From Rhynchopus euleeides (lineage: Eukaryota > Euglenozoa > Diplonemea > Diplonemida > Diplonemidae): 64,000 nucleotides of DNA. The number at the start of each line of letters is the position of its first letter. Positions within the stretch are counted from its first letter, which is position 1. Below the pieces are notes generated by a model, which had not been told where the DNA came from, made no database searches, and saw nothing but the letters and a program-made list of their open reading frames with translations. Below, piece after piece: positions 1 through 10,900 of the stretch. Both the position numbers and the translations under genes were made by a program. The stretch spans positions 620,001 to 684,000 of the forward strand of contig OY723247.1 in the NCBI GenBank assembly GCA_963210315.1, read 5' to 3'.

Positions 1-864
1 GCAAGCCAACTTCCGATCAACCTAGGTCTTAAAGCCTGCGCAAAATCCACAGGAATAATACTTGAGGAAGGGCTGGTGTATTTGCATACGTACATGAACG
101 AGATTGACATCGTCTATGCGAAACTCAGGACCGATAAATATAATCATGACGCTCTCTTTCCTGACGTTACCATGATCCTAGATGTGTTCCCTGTATACAT
201 CAATCGCATGAAGAACTTTGATATCAACTACAGTGGATACTATAAAGAACCCGTCTTAAAGTTCCAGGGTGCGGTTGATATGAACGGTTCATTTTGTTAC
301 ATATCAGGTGGGCATCCAGGATGCAGGGCCGACAGCAAGATCTGGGGCTCGTCAGAAAAAGATCCGTACACCAACCACCCAGCCCTTACAAATAAAGATG
401 TGATTCTTGCTGACGGTGCCTACTCCGGTGCCTGGAAATGTGTCATTGGTTCGCGTCGGTCCAAGATGCCTGGTCCTGACGAAAACCGGGAGGGCGAATT
501 GCCCAAAAGTGAGATGAAAGATGCGGCCCAGTCAGAGTATAATTCGGGTCACGGCTTTTCTCGAGGAAAGGCCGAACGTGCATTCGCACGTCTTAAAATT
601 TTTGCTGTTGTTGGGGAGCCTTGGAAATGTGTTAAAGATTTAAATGGAATCCGGAAGGTCAGTCGTGCAGTCATGATCGCTGCGAATGTCAGCAACTTTA
701 CTTACCGCTTAGGTATCGGTGAAATACCAGTCGGGCCTTTTGCAAACATCGTGAGTGACGTTGTCGCCGAACCCGCCAGAACGCAAAAAAACCCAGAAAA
801 AACAGAAGAAGTCACGGAACCCACGCAGGATGACAAGGATGATGAAGAATGGAATAACGCCTAG
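1..864 (+). CDS. PIF/Harbinger-type DDE transposase, 3' part (5' end outside window)
   Basis: The frame is open from base 1 to the TAG at 862-864, so the start lies upstream; the GTG at 76 is just an internal codon. The translation has the order of the DDE_Tnp_4 (PIF/Harbinger, IS5-like) endonuclease. The first catalytic Asp is in ILDVFPVYI (codon 181). A block LKFQGAVDMNGSF and then GGHPGCRADSKIW follow. The second Asp is in ILADGAYSG (codon 412). The Glu is in ERAFARLKIF (codon 574), preceded by a short His-containing segment. A charged tail rich in Glu, Lys and Asp ends the protein. The family cuts and pastes DNA at terminal inverted repeats with a 3-bp target duplication. All three catalytic residues survive, so this could be active if the upstream part is intact. 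It is the only plus-strand gene in the window. Confidence 0.85.
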   Translation, partial: ASQLPINLGLKACAKSTGIILEEGLVYLHTYMNEIDIVYAKLRTDKYNHDALFPDVTMILDVFPVYINRMKNFDINYSGYYKEPVLKFQGAVDMNGSFCYISGGHPGCRADSKIWGSSEKDPYTNHPALTNKDVILADGAYSGAWKCVIGSRRSKMPGPDENREGELPKSEMKDAAQSEYNSGHGFSRGKAERAFARLKIFAVVGEPWKCVKDLNGIRKVSRAVMIAANVSNFTYRLGIGEIPVGPFANIVSDVVAEPARTQKNPEKTEEVTEPTQDDKDDEEWNNA

Positions 865-1159
865 TGGAGGGGAGAGGGGGGGTGGGCACGGAATACGGGA
901 GGACTAAAGAAGACCTGCCTGTCACACTTCTGATTCACACACGCGGTTTTTTGCGTCGGTCGGGAGCAGTCCGCCCCCCCCCCCCCCCACCCCTTCAAAT
1001 TCGATTTCACGACCCCCCCCCCCCCCGAAACAACCCTCGTTTACCTTTTCCATCTCAAAGGCCAATCTCGACTAAATGGCCAATTTCACGCAACACCGCA
1101 CAATATCTCCAGGAAGTTTCTGGTCTGGCTGACACCGGGGGGGGGGGGGGGGGGGGGGG
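865..1159. other. Non-coding spacer with poly-C and poly-G runs
   Basis: This stretch holds two long C runs (about 977-990 and 1013-1026) and a G run of more than 20 bases ending near 1160. I see no gene in it. It may contain the 3' flank of the transposase and its terminal repeat, but no terminal repeat could be recognised with only one end in view. Confidence 0.5.
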
Positions 1160-2317
1160 GTAGGGGGGGTCAAATGCCACCCTTTTACGTGGACAAACAC
1201 GATTTTTCAAAAAACCGGCGCAGAGGCCCCAAAGCCCCCGTAAACCCTCCAAACCCCCCCAGATCGGTCCGGAAACCCATCGAACCCCACTTTTCCACCA
1301 TTCCGGGCACCTCAGGTGCCCGAATTGGGGTACCTAAATTTTGTGCCACCGTTTGGTACCGGACAGTGCCACTGTGTGGGAGGTTGGAAAAGAAAATGCC
1401 CCAACACACCACATCTGAGGGTTGCAATGCATGTTGCTTGCCAACCACGTCATCCGGTGGGTGTCAGGCGCTATGTAGGTGGCATTAGCCAGGTCTTCGA
1501 TGAGTTCTGGCTTGTATATGTACCTCCCTGCCACCATGCACCGGGAGGCTGCCTGTAGGTACGGAACAAGTCCAGATGGTCGTGTGATTCCTGTGCAGCA
1601 GTGCTCCACAACCGGGATGTGTTGACAACGACTGTTGCAACACGAGCTGTACATTCCGGGAACACACGAAGTGCGCTGTCGTGGTACCCATTGTGCCAGA
1701 ATTGGTAGTTGCTGCGGTCTACTTTGCCTGGCCCAAGAGCACTGGTACTGAACGGTGCAATATGCGTGGCGAGGTGAATGCAACGGAAGGGCGCAAAGTC
1801 AATACAGCTCTCGGATGGCGGGTGGTGGTGCCACTAGTGTGTGACGTTCACTCGAGGATACAACGCATCACAATGAATCAGCAACCGTGGACCGAGTACA
1901 ATACGCTCTCTGTGGCTGGTGTGGGGGACAAAGGCAGTGCCTGTGCCGCAGGCAGGGAGGTACATATACAAGCCAGAACACATCGAAGACCTGGCTCATG
2001 CCACCTACATAGCGCCTGACACCCACCGGATGACGTGGTTGGCAAGCAACATGCATTGCAACCCTCAGATGTGGTGTGTTGGGGCATTTTCTTTTCCAAC
2101 CTCCCACACAGTGGCACTGTCCGGTACCAAACGGTGGCACAAAATTTAGGTACCCCAATTCGGGCACCTGAGGTGCCCGGAATGGTGGAAAAGTGGGGTT
2201 CGATGGGTTTCCGGACCGATCTGGGGGGGTTTGGAGGGTTTACGGGGGCTTTGGGGCCTCTGCGCCGGTTTTTTGAAAAATCGTGTTTGTCACCCCCATT
2301 TGACCCCCCCTAGGGGG
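1160..2317. mobile_element. Foldback element with long terminal inverted repeats
   Basis: Bases about 1160-1537 reappear as the reverse complement at about 1957-2317, separated by a unique core of roughly 420 bases. The arms match almost base for base, for example the stretch around AGGTTGGAAAAGAAAATG at 1380 and its complement near 2085. Both outer ends are a G/C run followed by GTCAAATG. The arms carry open frames on both strands, but these are mirror images produced by the repeat and match nothing I know. The structure fits a non-autonomous foldback or MITE-like DNA transposon. Confidence 0.8.
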
Positions 2318-3376
2318 GGGGGGGGCTTCGAGGACCAAAAAATCACTCTGCGGGCCAAGCCGAAGACTTGTCTGGGGACTTTCGGTGTCCCCAATTTTTC
2401 AAATTTTGAAAAATACACTCACTTTGCTAAACTGGACCCAACTCCCCACACTCTTTTTTTAGCGAAAAACAGCAAATTTCGGCCGATTTTTTCTCATTTT
2501 TTCTCATTTTTTTTCACCGACTTTTCCATACCCCCATTTTATAAGAAAAACGATGACACACACACACACACACACGCACCCCTCCTCCAAGGCCTTCGCA
2601 AAAAAAGACACTACCTTGTTGAGAGATGCAAGTTTCGTGGGTGACCCCTTCTGAAGCACCGCCCACATACACACAGACCTCAGGATCGACTGGCGCTGTG
2701 TTCGTATCATTGGTTTCGACAATCGCGGACAAGCCATGAGACAGCTCAGCAGCTCTGTAAGCCTGAGCTGTCCCGATATCGCCCAGTTCTGCTTTCACAG
2801 AATAAGGGGATACAGGGACACAGGCCTTTGCCAAAGAGCGCAGACAAAGCGAATCGCCCTCACAAAGTTCGGCGGCACAGTTCTTGACACGAGAGAAGAC
2901 ACCACCCACCCAAACCCAACACCCCGCCCCAATTTAACTATTTTTTTTGCAGCTGCGCGTCGCGCGAGCTGGTGGAAACAAAACTAAAATGTCAAGTCGA
3001 TAAGTTTGTCGGCACGGCAGGCCGTGATGCTGCAGCAGTGTGCAATTTTTTTCCGTACTGCCTGGGGGTTGCAAAAGATATGAGAACCGCCTTGGGGCTG
3101 ATGCCAAGTGTTCTGCCACCCCCCCCCACCCCCCACCCCCGGTGCGGAACAAAGAAGAAAGCACAACGCTGATTGCTCACTTTTCGGCCGCGGCGATGCC
3201 GGATGCGGCGGGAACACAGGAGAAAACCCTCTGAGAGCAGGTCGGGGGGGAGGCGGCTGTGGCTTGCAAAAGAGTGGCGGGAATACCCGCCAGTTTTGAT
3301 TTGTTGTGCATCACGGCTCCCCAACACCCCTGGACCGCTGGACCACGCCATCGCGTTCGATGATTCAATTCGCACA
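2318..3376. other. Intergenic region with CA microsatellite and T-rich stretch
   Basis: I see no gene here. It contains T-rich sequence near 2450-2520, a (CA)n microsatellite at about 2553-2577, and C-rich runs near 3118-3140. It is the 3' flank of the minus-strand phosphatase gene. Confidence 0.5.
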
Positions 3377-4822
3377 TCACAGGGGGCGGCGGAATGCCGT
3401 GACGCCACGGCTGACGGGGCCTGAAAGTGCCGAATTCTTAACGAATGTGACCGGATCCGACCCTGTCGTCTCAGGCGTAGCAATGGTACGCCACGTCCAC
3501 TCCGCATGCGTGTCATTGAGGGTTCGGATCACCCCATGCCCAAACCCGTTCTCCCGCACGGCAGACCACGCGGGCTGCGGCTCAATCCAATCGTCAAGGG
3601 GAAGCACCTCGCGGTTCCCCCCGTCCCCGATGTTGATTTCCGTCAGAGCCCCTGGGGTGACTGTCCCGTTGTACACTGGGTGGCTTCTCTCGTAGGCGTG
3701 AACGTGGCCGCAGAACAGCACGTCCACCTCATACTTGTTCAGCAACGCCTCCATCGCAAGCCGCATCCCCACCTCCTCCGCCTCATTCTGGTGGTGGGTG
3801 TTGCTGTTGTACCAGGGTGCGTGCGTCCCGACAAACACCCAGGGGGTCCTCTCCCGGTCCACACCCTGCAGGTCCCGCTCCAGCCAGTCATACTGCGCAG
3901 ACCCGACGGAGAAGTTGCGGTAGCTGCTGAGGCTGATGAAATGCGCATTCCCCGCCTCCCACGAATACCAGAAGGGCCCGTCGAAGCTCCCGCCGGCAGG
4001 CCCACGGAAGCGGCTCATGAAAGACTCGAAGGGCTCGCCCACCAGGGGCATGGGCGTGGCCTCCTCCTCGTGGTTGCCGGGCAGCACCTGGAGGGTGATG
4101 GAGGAGGCGAAGCGCTGCACCATGCGCCCCCACGTGTCCCAACGCCCCTGCATGCACCCCCCGTCGTGGTTGCACACCAGCTCCTTCGCGCTGTCAGCAT
4201 ACGACAGGTCGCCGACAAGCCACGCCTGCTGCAGCAGCGTCCCCTCCGCGTCGATCCCCGTCGCCAGACCCGATGCGATGTGATCCATCGTCATGCTTGA
4301 GTTCGACGTCTGCCCGAGATCCCCGATCAGCGCCGTCACCACCGGAATCCCCGCCCCGACGCACGGCAGGGTTGTGAAGCTGAAAACCTGGCTCTGGTTT
4401 CCGGTGCTCGACACATAGTATTCATAAGCCGCACCGCACTCCAGCCTGTCCAACACCCCGTGGTACAGGGCCGGGCTGCGGTAAAGCTGCCCAGGGTTCC
4501 CCTCCCCGTCCTGCGCCTGGAAGGCGTACCTCCCAGGGGCTGCGGTGTGCACAGCCCTCCACCTGTTGTCGCCCTGCTCCCGGTAGTGGATCTCGCCCGG
4601 GGAGGGCTGGGGAGGCGGGCCCTTCGAGGGGGCGCCGCGCAGCAGCAGCGGCAGGCGGGGCTCCTCAGCCACGTCAGCCCACGACACCCAGACGGAGTCG
4701 TGGGAGCGGTGGGCGAGGTGGATCTGCTCCGGGCCCGCGGAGGAGGAGAAGGAGGGGATGGAACCCGCAGAGGCAACGGCCAGCAGCAGGCACGCCGCGA
4801 TGCTGTGGCTTGGGGGGGCCAT
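3377..4822 (-). CDS. Purple acid phosphatase, secreted
   Basis: Single-exon gene of 481 residues. The start ATG at 4822 is followed by a hydrophobic signal peptide (about residues 8-19), so the product is probably secreted or enters the endomembrane system. A fibronectin-III-like N-terminal domain (about 30-155) is followed by the metallophosphoesterase domain. All seven metal ligands of the purple acid phosphatase family are visible: D168 in IGDLG, D205 and Y208 in VGDLSYAD, N250 in GNHE, H334 in GTHAPWY, and H373 and H375 in GHVHAYERS. The family hydrolyses phosphate monoesters at acidic pH with a dinuclear Fe-metal centre, often for phosphate scavenging. Length is normal for the high-molecular-weight plant-type class. 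Potential N-glycosylation sites (NQS, NGT, NDT) fit secretion. No intron is needed to explain the frame. Confidence 0.93.
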   Translation of the reverse strand: MAPPSHSIAACLLLAVASAGSIPSFSSSAGPEQIHLAHRSHDSVWVSWADVAEEPRLPLLLRGAPSKGPPPQPSPGEIHYREQGDNRWRAVHTAAPGRYAFQAQDGEGNPGQLYRSPALYHGVLDRLECGAAYEYYVSSTGNQSQVFSFTTLPCVGAGIPVVTALIGDLGQTSNSSMTMDHIASGLATGIDAEGTLLQQAWLVGDLSYADSAKELVCNHDGGCMQGRWDTWGRMVQRFASSITLQVLPGNHEEEATPMPLVGEPFESFMSRFRGPAGGSFDGPFWYSWEAGNAHFISLSSYRNFSVGSAQYDWLERDLQGVDRERTPWVFVGTHAPWYNSNTHHQNEAEEVGMRLAMEALLNKYEVDVLFCGHVHAYERSHPVYNGTVTPGALTEINIGDGGNREVLPLDDWIEPQPAWSAVRENGFGHGVIRTLNDTHAEWTWRTIATPETTGSDPVTFVKNSALSGPVSRGVTAFRRPL

Positions 4823-5456
4823 TTTGGGGGCGGGTGTGTGCCCCTAACAAAAAAGTAGGGGTGGGGTAGGGGGGTTGTTTGGCTCGCCTGCTGTGGGAAG
4901 TGAGGAGGGGGTGTAGCGTCACGTTATATTGTAGAGGGGGGGGGGGTTGAGCGCTATAGGTGACCTGTCGTAATGCGCAGCAATTGGCAAAGTTGTAGAG
5001 GGGGGGGGGAGAGAGAGATGCCTGCCCGGGGCATAGGGCGCGGGGTGTGGCTCTCTGCTGGTTCGTTTTCCTGCCCACACACACACACCACCCCCCCCCC
5101 CAGGCCACTTCACCTCTCCCTCCCTCTCTTTGTCAAAAGTGTTAAAACGCGAAGCGGTGCGGGGGGGGGGGGGTAAGACGAGAGAGAGCCTCCGCGTGTG
5201 TGGGGGGGGAGAGGGCTGGGGGGCCTGCCGCAAGATAATACGGCTGAACCAAAAAGTTAAGTCGTCGCAACTCCGCAGTCTCTTTTTGTTTATCACTGCC
5301 TGCCTCATCCTTGCCTGTTGGCGGGTGGTGCTCCCTGGTGCACACCAAGATGCACCAACCCCAGGAGGGCACAATTCTCCTCTTGAGGGGAACCGAGTCA
5401 GTCACCCAGGCCCCCCCCCCCCCCCACCCCGTCCGACCTGCCCAGGCATGTCGCTA
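4823..5456. other. 5' flank of the phosphatase gene, G/C runs
   Basis: No gene is seen. The stretch is rich in G runs (about 4936-4946, 5007-5016, 5160-5172), a short CA repeat and a CT-rich tract on the minus strand. A core promoter could lie just above 4822, but I cannot point to a specific element. Confidence 0.4.
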
Positions 5457-5722
5457 AGCGTCGACCGTCGACCCAGTGATTTTGGGTTTCCCCCCCCATA
5501 AAAAAGCGTCGACCCAGCGTCGACCCAGTGGAACTGGGTTGACGCTTGGTCGAGGCTTGGAGCGTCGACACAGTGGAACTGGGTTGCCATTCAAGCCTGG
5601 ACCAAGCGTCAACCCATTTATTACGCTGGGTCGACGCGAACCTAGCGTTGACCCGGTTACACTGGGTCGACGCTCACCAAGCGTCGACCAAGCGTCAACC
5701 CACTTTCACTGGGTCGACGTCG
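5457..5722. repeat. Cluster of GCGTCGACCCAGTG repeats in both orientations
   Basis: A 14-base motif, GCGTCGACCCAGTG, and its reverse complement, CACTGGGTCGACGC, occur about ten times within 265 bases with small variations (GTCAAC for GTCGAC, for example). Spacing is irregular, and neighbouring copies often face each other, so the cluster can fold into several overlapping hairpins. No reading frame explains it. I see no associated cas-like genes and the spacing is not that of a CRISPR array. Confidence 0.8.
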
Positions 5723-5740
5723 AAGAGAGTATGGTTTTGC

Positions 5741-6140
5741 AGGAACAGATGCTCACTACCGTGGCCTCCGGCGGCTGGGGGCTCCGCCCCCCAGACCCCC
5801 TGTGGCGTATGTCTCGTACTCAAGTCATTCGATTCCCACCAGGTCAGGGAATCCAACCACTCCAATAGCCTCAGGGACGTAGCCAACTCACACAGAATCT
5901 GTACGCCCACAATGAACAGATGTTCACTACCGTGGCCTCCGGCGGCTGGGGGGCACTGCCCCCCAGACCCCCCATCTCGCGTGCCCGTCTCGTAACCAAG
6001 TCCTTGCGCTTCAACGGCCCTGGAATATCAGGGGGTAGCGTCGAAATCATGGTCCCGAAAGCCATTTTTTGGGTTTCCTCCGGCACCCGAGTGGCGCGAG
6101 CGGGAGAGGAACCACGGAAGGAACCCAGCGCCTCACACCG
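5741..6140 (-). repeat. Paired hairpin repeat element, copy 1 (A/B)
   Basis: Two copies of a 60-base hairpin repeat (5741-5815 and 5911-5975) flank about 100 bases of shared spacer. In minus orientation each has a GC palindrome (GGGGGGCGGAGCCCCCC) followed by AGCCGCCGGAGGCC and ACGGTAGTGAAC. An outer block around 6080-6125 (CTCCCGCTCGCGCCA on the minus strand) is also shared with the copy at 14.8 kb, so the element extends to about 6140. See the family description under findings. Confidence 0.8.
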
Positions 6141-7944
6141 TGCCCACCTAGTGGTCCACTGATGGGGAAATGAGGCAACAACACGAGCGCGCGCGAAGCG
6201 CGCGCGAGAAAAATTTGCCCCTAGTGGTTTCCCCCCTGATCCCCCCCCAAAACAGGAGCGTCAACCCACCAAATCTCCAAAATCGAAAAGTTAGCGACAG
6301 GCCTGCGACCTGCCACTGCCCCACTCAGGTTGTCGTGTTGGTAGCTCTGGAGTTGCAAAGGGGCCAGAGAAATCCCCTAACCCCCTCCTGGCGAACCAAC
6401 ACTCACTACCTTTTCTTGGCACACACGGCGAATGCCTCCAAGGCTAAAACTAAATCAGAAAACAATTGGGTGATTGGTGGTTTATGGATGGGTGTGTATG
6501 TCCAGCTGGAGGAGGCAGCAGAGAGTTGACCTACAGCGAACAAAAATTTTAACATGTGTGTGTGGGGGGTGGGGGGGTGGGGGGGTGGGGGTATTGCATC
6601 TCCCTAACAGACAGCCTGCTAGGTGGTGCTGCTGTTATTTTTGCTGGGATTTCCTATTTGAGCTGCACTTTTTGGCCACTGAACACACAAGGGCGGAGGG
6701 AGGGGAAGGGGGGCGAGTGACATGTGAGGTGACCCGTATCGGTTGTTCATCCAGCGGCGGGGTGAACAATTTATCGGCGTCACATATCTTTGTCCCGATT
6801 ATTTTCGGTAGGTAAGGCAAAGGCATCCGATTTGCTTTGGAGTAGCGCCAGGACACAGCAAGGTCTGAACCCCTCACAGCAGCACAGGAAAAAAGAGGCA
6901 AGGAAGGGAAGAACACATCTGTGCGCAGCAGTGCGAGAGGGATGTCGTACTTGTGTGTATTTCCATTTATGAGGTATTGGCCCCCGCGGCGGCTTGCAGG
7001 AGAGACACTCCCAACCATTGTCTGCCGCCACACTAGGAAGGCAATACCACAGCACAGGCAACGAGGGCACCCGCCTCGACGGAACGGACGCAAAACAACC
7101 GCAGGGCAAATGAAACAGCTAAATGGGACAAGCAGGGAGGGGGGGGGTAGGTAGGGGGGGGGGGTGGTCATTTCTTCTTATGTTGTTGAGAATCAAACGA
7201 AATCACACACACAGTGCCATGCATCTCAGACACAGGCAGGCAAAGACAGACATCCTTTCTCTGTCATGCAGGCCTTCCCGACAAGGCGGGGTGTACGCTC
7301 CCATGTCGTTGGTGGTCGTTGGTGATACTTTACGGCATCGTGTTCTACTGAACCAGCCTCGTTGAAGACACCGCCGTCATGAGTTGCTGTGAACTTCAAC
7401 GACAGCACCGCCAGTTGGTACCACCGCTGAACCGGAAAAAAAAAAGAACAGAGAAAATCCGCTGAAACAATAGCAAGATCATTTTTTTAGTTAGGCAATA
7501 CCCAAGAGCTGGGGTGGGGGCGAGGTGTGCCGGGCATAATAGCAGGCAGGAGAAAAGCGGCAAATAAATAACCAGCAGGCACAACCGACAGACAACCCCT
7601 TCCCCCCCCCCCAATACGCCCCCTTCGACCAACCCCCCCCCCACCTTTCCGGTGGTCCCAAGGCTCTAAGTTACAGGCTTCGTCACCCCCTCCCCCGAGG
7701 ATAGTGCGGATAGTGGTAGGTGTGTGCGGACGCACACTACTACAGCGAGTTATTCATATTTTTTTTCCCACGCCCAGTTCCAAAAACACCACGTGACCCC
7801 CCGCTTGGTATTATTTTTGGGGGGGGGGTGCCGACACCCCGCCGTGAAGGCAACCAGAGTTTCCAGGACCCCCCCCCCTGCCACACTCTGTTCAGCTTTG
7901 CGGCAGGATCAGTGCGCCTCACGCAGGATATGCGGCACATGCTC
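6141..7944. other. Intergenic region, no gene seen
   Basis: Open frames here are short and interrupted by G or C runs (about 6565-6590, 7139-7165, 7600-7640), and none resembles a protein family. A perfect GC palindrome (GCGCGCGCGAAGCGCGCGCG, about 6189-6208) followed by AGAAAAATTT is shared with sites at 17.66 kb and 25.53 kb. The last part is the 3' flank of the E4-E2 gene. Confidence 0.45.
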
Positions 7945-10900
7945 CTACTGGTCAGCCATAGATGCTTCCAGGGCACGTGCAATGTCCTCCTGCTCCAGAA
8001 GCTCGGCATCAGTGGCGCCTTCAGATCCCTGCAGGGCTGCCATCAGGGCCATGCCGAGACTGTCGGCATGGCTCTGACCGCTGCTTGCTGCATGCGAAGG
8101 CCCAGGAGCCTGGCGGCGCACGTCCTGTGTGGGGGAAGGAAGTGCCGCAATGGTGATTGCCAAAAAACCTGGGCTCCCTTTTCAGTTTCGGCACAATGCT
8201 TCGTGGAGTTGAGTCCCATATGAGAGGTGCCGTGTTGTCACACAATATCACAATATCTGTGGGTGCGTTCCGCTCTCAAGGACATACCGTGCCGCCCGGA
8301 AGCTCGCGCTTCTTCCCCGCAAGCTGCGCACGCCCCGCCGTGACCCAGGTGCCTGTGTGTGGGGTGTGCCGCATGCATAAATCGCCGAAACACCACAACA
8401 CGTTAGTCTTTTTAGTTTAGTGTAGGACGCACCGAGCGAGCTCTCGTGCTGTCTCCACAACACCCGCATTCCCCCACCCCCCCCACCCGTCCTTGGCATA
8501 CAAACGTTGGTCCCCTCTCCATCGCCGAGCGCCTCGTGCAGCTGCTCCAACACTTTGAGGAACTTTGAGCGGCGCTCGACGGAGGACTCCGCCGCCCAGC
8601 GGTGGGCTGTGGACAGCACGACAGGCGCCATCGCCTTGTAATACGCAGCGACAATCTCCTCACACCCCGCAGGGGGCGACTTGATGTTCTCCAGGATGGC
8701 GTACCGCAGCGTTGCGAGGCGCAGCCCCTCGTTGTACTCCCCGCTCCACTTGTCACCCTCTGGTGTCCCACGCTCCCTCTCGTTGCCCGGCTCGTTGAAG
8801 TACGGGTCGGGCACCAGGATCATCGACTGGATGGATGTCCCCACCTGATACAGCGACGAAACCTTCGGCTGCCACTTCGTCTCCGCCCCGTCGCCATACC
8901 AGGTGCCCAGCAGGGAGAGACACACCTTGCCATTCTCATACAGGTTGGGGTTGAACCGCACCGTGCCACCGCCTGTCGTGCGCAGCACAACCATCGGGGG
9001 CGCCTCTGGGTAGGAGGGCGGCATAAACACGTCGAAGACGAACATCCCGAAGGCGTAGGATGACTCCTCGGGGCCTGTGACGAGCATCCGCATGACGCCC
9101 ATGCGTGTCTCGTCGCAGCGCATGAAGATAGACGCCTGCGGGTAGAGGGGCATGTCGGGGAACAGCTTCCACTCGCGTTTGAATGCGGTTTGGAGGGACC
9201 TCGCGTTGGCGCCCAGCGCCCCCGCCTTCTCCACCTCGTCGCGGAAGGCGAACCCGCGGTATCCGGTGTCGGTGCCGAGGTCTGTCGACTCGAAGTGGAT
9301 GTCCTCAAACGCCTCCTGGAATTTCTCCGGGTCGGAGGAGGCGAGCTTCCCCGTCGGAGGGTTCCAAGACGCCTCCGACATCTCCGAAACAGGCACCGCG
9401 CTGGACTGAGGTGCCAGCGCCTGGAGGGAGTCGGCAAACCCCTGGAGCCTGTTGAGGAGCTGCAGCCCACCCAGCTGCGTCCGCTTCACCTCCTCCAGGG
9501 TTGCCAGAACCACCCAACGCTCGTAGTCGTCGTGGAGTGCGAACACCTTGACAAACTCGCTCTCCCCCGCAAGGAGGGACACCACCTGGCAGAGGATCTG
9601 GACAATCCCGAGGCGGTCGTAGTCGTACTTCTGGGGTGTGGGGAGGGAACGCAGGTTGTCGCCACGCTTCCCCTGCAGCTGCACCAGGAAGTAGCGCACC
9701 AGGTGGGAGAGTGAGCGGAGGACGGGCGGTGCGGCGAGGGCAGTCGGGACCGGGGGGGGCACGTCGTCCCGGTTGGGGTTGAGGAGCATCTGGACAACCT
9801 GCAGCGCCTTGTTAGCGGATGCCATGAAACCGCGCGCGCTGCGCCCCTGCGCCTCCATATGCGCCTCCTTCGTCTTGCGCTGCATCCCCGGGAGGCCCTC
9901 CCAGCCAACCTTGTCCTTCATAAGCTGTGCGATGTCGTTCACCTCCGTAAGCCTGTTGAGGGAGTCGTCGAGGCAGTGGGTCCCCTCCGTCACCAGCTTG
10001 TGGACAAACTGGGAGAAGTCGTCCTCCCCCTCGGCAGAGCCCTCCCCGCGGCTCTGGAGGCCACGCATCAGGCCCTGCTTGAAGGGGGCCACGACGATGA
10101 GCTGCACGAACAGAGGCAGCACCAGGTCATGCGCATGGGCAAGGTGGTCGTCCTTATCGATGTCGAAGCCCTGTGGGGGAGTGGGGGGGAGGTGGGTTGG
10201 GGGTTGGGTGACCAATGTCAAATGGCAAAAAAAAAAGCGTAGCAAAGGGGGCCCTCGCTACCAAGTGTGACTGAGTGAGAAGTCAGCCATGTTTGGCTGA
10301 CAACTGACGACTCGTGACTCACAGTGACTCGTAGCGAGGGCCCCCAAAGCCCTTCTTTATTACTGATGTGCTGCAGCGCATGACGGCTTCCACCCCCCCC
10401 CCTCCCCCAATGGGGAGTAGCACCACCCTCAAGACTGCACAGAGTACCGGGTTTCCATCCCACCCCCCCCCCGCCCCCGTTCTCTTCATCACACATCACC
10501 ACCTCCAGCTGTGCATGCTGGCTGGCATCTATGCCCCTCTGCACTGCATTGCATACTTCGTTGATGGATGAGGAGTAGACACGGAAGAGCACGCGCGGCA
10601 GCTCGCCACAGACCGGGGAGCGCTCCACGATGTTGAAAAGCGACGTTTCGCTGCGGTGGGTGCTCCACTGGCTGGCCGCCCACACGTCGTTGCCGAAGCT
10701 GCTGCGCTTCCCCTGCTGGTTCTCCTGCATCGCCGCGATGAGGCACACCACGCGGCTCTCCAACAGCGGGTGCCGCCGCAGCAGCGTCGGGTGGGTGCAC
10801 GCCGTCACAGCAAACTGCAGCAGGCGCGGCATCCCCTCCGTCCCCTTCACAAGATGCGGCCCATACTGCGGAGGGTGGTGGTGTCGGTGTGCGGCATGGC

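Noticed and set aside
5457-5722. CRISPR-like array of 14-base repeats
   Set aside because: Spacing is irregular, repeats face both ways, spacers are not unique blocks of constant length, and the genome is eukaryotic.
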